From Aporhodopirellula sallentina SM41 (GTDB lineage: Bacteria; Planctomycetota; Planctomycetia; Pirellulales; Pirellulaceae): a DNA stretch of 64,000 bases. The notes under the pieces were generated by a model. The model ran no database searches, had not been told where the DNA came from, and worked only from the letters and a program-made list of their open reading frames with translations. This document shows, piece by piece, positions 61,914 through 64,000 of the stretch. Position numbers and translations under genes: made by a program. Each line of letters begins with the position of its first letter. The stretch's first letter is position 1. The stretch spans positions 28,995 through 92,994 of the forward strand of contig NZ_ANOH01000228.1 in assembly GCF_000346505.1 (NCBI RefSeq), given 5' to 3'.

Positions 61914-63434
61914 ATGCAAACTCAACACACCGCATTGGCATCATGCCAGGCATTCATCGTTTGGATCGGATTCACGGTGGCATGGAACGTGCCTAACGTT
62001 CACGCGGATGATCCCGCCGCGGTCGTTCAAACAGCAGGCAAAACCACGGTTCCCCCGGCGCCCGAAGGGGCGACCATCAACACCGCATACCGAGTCAAGG
62101 TCAACGGACGCGATGTCCCCGTGTTCGCCGCAAAGGTCGCCTCGGAAAACGCGCAGATGCGTTGGAAGGCGATGGACGACAAACCAAACTCCGCAAAGTA
62201 TTTCGACACAGCAGCTTTCGCTTCGTTCGACTTCTCCGGGGCAGTCACCGTGGAGGTGACCATCTCCGATTCGGTCACGTCTGCAAAGATCCTTCCGACT
62301 TCGGCAGGCGTTGAGCCCAACATTCAGGGGCAGACGGTTTCCTTCTCGCTCTCGTCCGCGTCGAAACTCACCATTGAAATCAACGGCGAAACCACGCGTT
62401 CTTTGCACCTGTTCGCGAACGACGTCGAAACCAACATTCCTGATCCGAATGATCCCAACGTAATCTACTTCGGTCCAGGCACGCACGAGGTCAGCCGCCT
62501 TGTCGTCCATGACAATCAAACACTCTACATCGCCGGCGGCGCAATCGTGCGAACGGTCGTCGATCCCGACGAGGCCTTCACCACTAACCCCGACACCGGT
62601 CTTCGCCGCTACGCCCCGTCGATTGAACTTCGCGGCAAGAACATCCATCTTCGCGGCCGTGGGGTGATCGACGCGAGTGCCTGCCCAACTCATGCTCGCG
62701 ACCTGTTGCTCGTCAATGGATCTGATATCACCGTCTCGGGAGTGACCTTCCTCGATGCGAGCACATGGAACATGCCAATACGGCGATCGGATCGGGTTTG
62801 GGTTCACGACGTCAAGATGATTTCCTACCGCGCGAACTCCGACGGAATTGACATCTGCAACAGCCGTGACGTGACGGTCGAGGATTGTTTTCTCAGAACG
62901 CTCGACGATCTCGTTGTTATCAAAACCGACAAGGGGCAAGGCGTCGCCAACCGAATCCTGGTCAAGCGATGTGTGTTGTGGAATCAGGTTGCCCACGCAC
63001 TCAGTATTGGCGCGGAAATTCGCGAGGACATCACCAACGTGCTGTTCGCCGATTGTGATGTGATTCACGACCGCGGCCGGGAGTGGACGTTGCGAATCTT
63101 TCACACCGACGCGGCAAAGGTCAGCGACGTGCAGTTCGAAAACATCCGGATCGAAGAGAGCGAGAAACTGATCTCGTTGTGGATTGGCCAATCGATGTGG
63201 AGTCGCGACGACGCTCGCGGACAAATCCAAAACGTCTTTTTCCGCGACATTGCAGCAACCGGCGTCCCGCTCGACATCGAGTTAACGTGCGACCTCGCCG
63301 AGCAAACTCTGGCTTCCGATCGAGACCGAATTGAAAACATCTTGTTTGAAAACGTGCTTCTCAACAGCACTCCGCTCTCGCGTAACCAGATCAACATCAG
63401 TCGATGCGTTGAGAATTTGATTGTAGAACCATAG
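61914..63434 (+). CDS. Exported GH28-like (polygalacturonase-type) beta-helix protein
   Basis: A 506-residue protein with a signal peptide (about 1-31). An N-terminal beta domain (about 50-170) precedes a right-handed beta-helix. The GH28 catalytic pattern is visible: ANSDGIDICNSRDVTVEDCFLR with Asp310 and Asp313, and TLDDLVVIK with Asp331 and Asp332; the usual downstream His may be in HALSIGAE (about 360). Such enzymes hydrolyse pectin-type uronates, and this fits the sugar-acid aldolase and symporter found 20 kb to the left, although they are not linked. A stop-to-stop gap of 3 bp separates it from the amphi-Trp gene. Confidence 0.82.
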   Translation: MQTQHTALASCQAFIVWIGFTVAWNVPNVHADDPAAVVQTAGKTTVPPAPEGATINTAYRVKVNGRDVPVFAAKVASENAQMRWKAMDDKPNSAKYFDTAAFASFDFSGAVTVEVTISDSVTSAKILPTSAGVEPNIQGQTVSFSLSSASKLTIEINGETTRSLHLFANDVETNIPDPNDPNVIYFGPGTHEVSRLVVHDNQTLYIAGGAIVRTVVDPDEAFTTNPDTGLRRYAPSIELRGKNIHLRGRGVIDASACPTHARDLLLVNGSDITVSGVTFLDASTWNMPIRRSDRVWVHDVKMISYRANSDGIDICNSRDVTVEDCFLRTLDDLVVIKTDKGQGVANRILVKRCVLWNQVAHALSIGAEIREDITNVLFADCDVIHDRGREWTLRIFHTDAAKVSDVQFENIRIEESEKLISLWIGQSMWSRDDARGQIQNVFFRDIAATGVPLDIELTCDLAEQTLASDRDRIENILFENVLLNSTPLSRNQINISRCVENLIVEP

Positions 63435-63437
63435 CGA

Positions 63438-63707
63438 CTACTTCGACGAGATCTTGAGTTGCTTCTCACGAACCGGGTCGGTGCTTTCGTACCAGGTCAG
63501 CCGGATGTAGAGACGGTTTTTCTTCTCGTCCTGGGATGCCGAAATTTTCAAATTGGCGAGCCCCTTGGGTTTGATCACCATTGTTCCGTCTTCGTCTTCG
63601 AGGACAATCTTCCCCTTGGCTATCCCGTCGTTGAGGGCTTGAAGCAGGGTTTGTACGGAATCGGAATCTTGCAAAGACTCGTGTCGAAATCGAGTGCTCT
63701 GTTTCAC
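63438..63707 (-). CDS. Amphi-Trp domain protein
   Basis: An 89-residue protein matching the amphi-Trp family: FRHESLQDSDSVQTLLQALNDGIAKGKIVLEDEDGTMVIKP (as separate stretches), then LKISASQDEKKNRLYIRLTWYE with the conserved Trp near residue 72. The role is unknown; members often stand near metallophosphoesterase or ATP-grasp genes. It starts 2 bp after the stop of the metallophosphoesterase gene on the same strand and is presumably cotranslated. Confidence 0.82.
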   Translation of the reverse strand: MKQSTRFRHESLQDSDSVQTLLQALNDGIAKGKIVLEDEDGTMVIKPKGLANLKISASQDEKKNRLYIRLTWYESTDPVREKQLKISSK

Positions 63708-63709
63708 TC

Positions 63710-64000
63710 TTATTTTCCTTCGCGGTATTTGGAATCGATGAGTGCGTTGAGGGTTTGACGCGGCTCGAAAACCTTCATCTTGGGAAAGTCTGAACTGACG
63801 CCAAGGATGCGTCCAGCCGGTTCGATGATTGTGACCGAGGCACCCCGACCGTTCACGTTTTCAACACGACGCGTATGCCGGTCGAGACTCGTGTCGCACT
63901 CGAAATTGATTTGTGACCTGCGAAACGAAAGACGCTGCCCGTGGTGCAAATTGCGATGCCCGTGCAAAATTGCCGAGATTCCAGCCCGATGAACATTGCG
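63710..64000 (-). CDS. Metallophosphoesterase, C-terminal part (cut by window end)
   Basis: The frame is open to the last base, so the gene starts right of the window; 96 residues are visible. HRAGISAILHGHR carries the GHx-type metal-binding motif of calcineurin-like phosphoesterases (normally GHTH or GHSH; here HGHR). Then ECDTSLDRHTRRVENVNGRGASV and RILGVSSDFPKMKVFEP follow. It should be a metal-dependent phosphatase or nuclease of unknown substrate, in an operon with the amphi-Trp gene. Confidence 0.7.
   Translation of the reverse strand, partial: RNVHRAGISAILHGHRNLHHGQRLSFRRSQINFECDTSLDRHTRRVENVNGRGASVTIIEPAGRILGVSSDFPKMKVFEPRQTLNALIDSKYREGK

Noticed and set aside
61941..63230. 429-codon open frame antisense to the GH28-like gene
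   Set aside because: The sense strand encodes a clear signal peptide and beta-helix enzyme; the antisense frame has no recognisable motif and is a by-product of GC-rich codon use.

Overview
The window looks like a planctomycete chromosome of the Pirellulales/Rhodopirellula type. The evidence is the set of families present: three DUF1559 pseudopilin-like proteins with the H-X9-DG end, two DUF1592/DUF1552 gene pairs with planctomycete cytochrome-c motifs, a BBP7 beta-barrel protein, a sulfatase, an ECF sigma factor paired with a membrane Ser/Thr kinase, and a large IS200-like (RAYT) transposase. I assign no species.

Bases 1-13470 are the right part of an integrated mobile element that starts left of the window. 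It carries the tail of an AAA ATPase, a complete tyrosine recombinase, a small HTH-like/membrane gene pair with a twin palindromic operator, and a membrane cluster: TPR protein, multi-TM proteins, VWA lipoprotein, coiled-coil membrane protein and a VirD4/TraG-like coupling ATPase. A replication-relaxation protein and a run of small accessory genes follow, including tandem paralogues, a zinc-finger-like protein and an excisionase-like HTH protein. The element ends in the 3' half of a tRNA-Leu (anticodon loop to 3' end, anticodon GAG) followed by a tRNA-type terminator. This is the expected attR left by integration into the anticodon loop; the intact tRNA should lie left of the window. No relaxase, VirB4 or mating-pore gene is recognisable here.

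From 13.5 kb rightward the sequence reads as host chromosome. 13.5-16.4 kb: RAYT transposase and a PLP-dependent cysteine-synthase-like gene among copies of a GGTGGGTGGCACC repeat. 16.4-20.7 kb: two DUF1559 genes, each followed by an intrinsic-terminator-like hairpin and a tiny lipoprotein gene; a third such pair lies at 36.4-37.9 kb. 20.8-29.2 kb, minus strand: kinase and sigma factor, sulfatase, a kinase fused to a receiver domain, and a WS/DGAT-like acyltransferase. 29.4-35.9 kb: cytochrome/DUF1592, DUF1552, ankyrin and CAP-domain exported proteins. 37.9-48.9 kb, minus strand: a carbohydrate region with LacI regulator, GPH symporter, BNR/sialidase-like protein, HpcH/HpaI aldolase, GH2 hydrolase and cupin. 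49.1-56.8 kb: zwf, flavin reductase, a second DUF1592/DUF1552 pair and a cupredoxin-like protein. 57.3-64 kb: FmdB zinc ribbon, BBP7 protein, SDR epimerase, methyltransferase, GH28-like protein, amphi-Trp protein and a cut metallophosphoesterase.

The spaces between genes hold several dispersed repeat families. The most notable is a ~125-bp unit with GGTGCGTCA ends, found three times, each time downstream of a gene and in that gene's orientation. No CRISPR array, rRNA gene or complete tRNA gene was seen.
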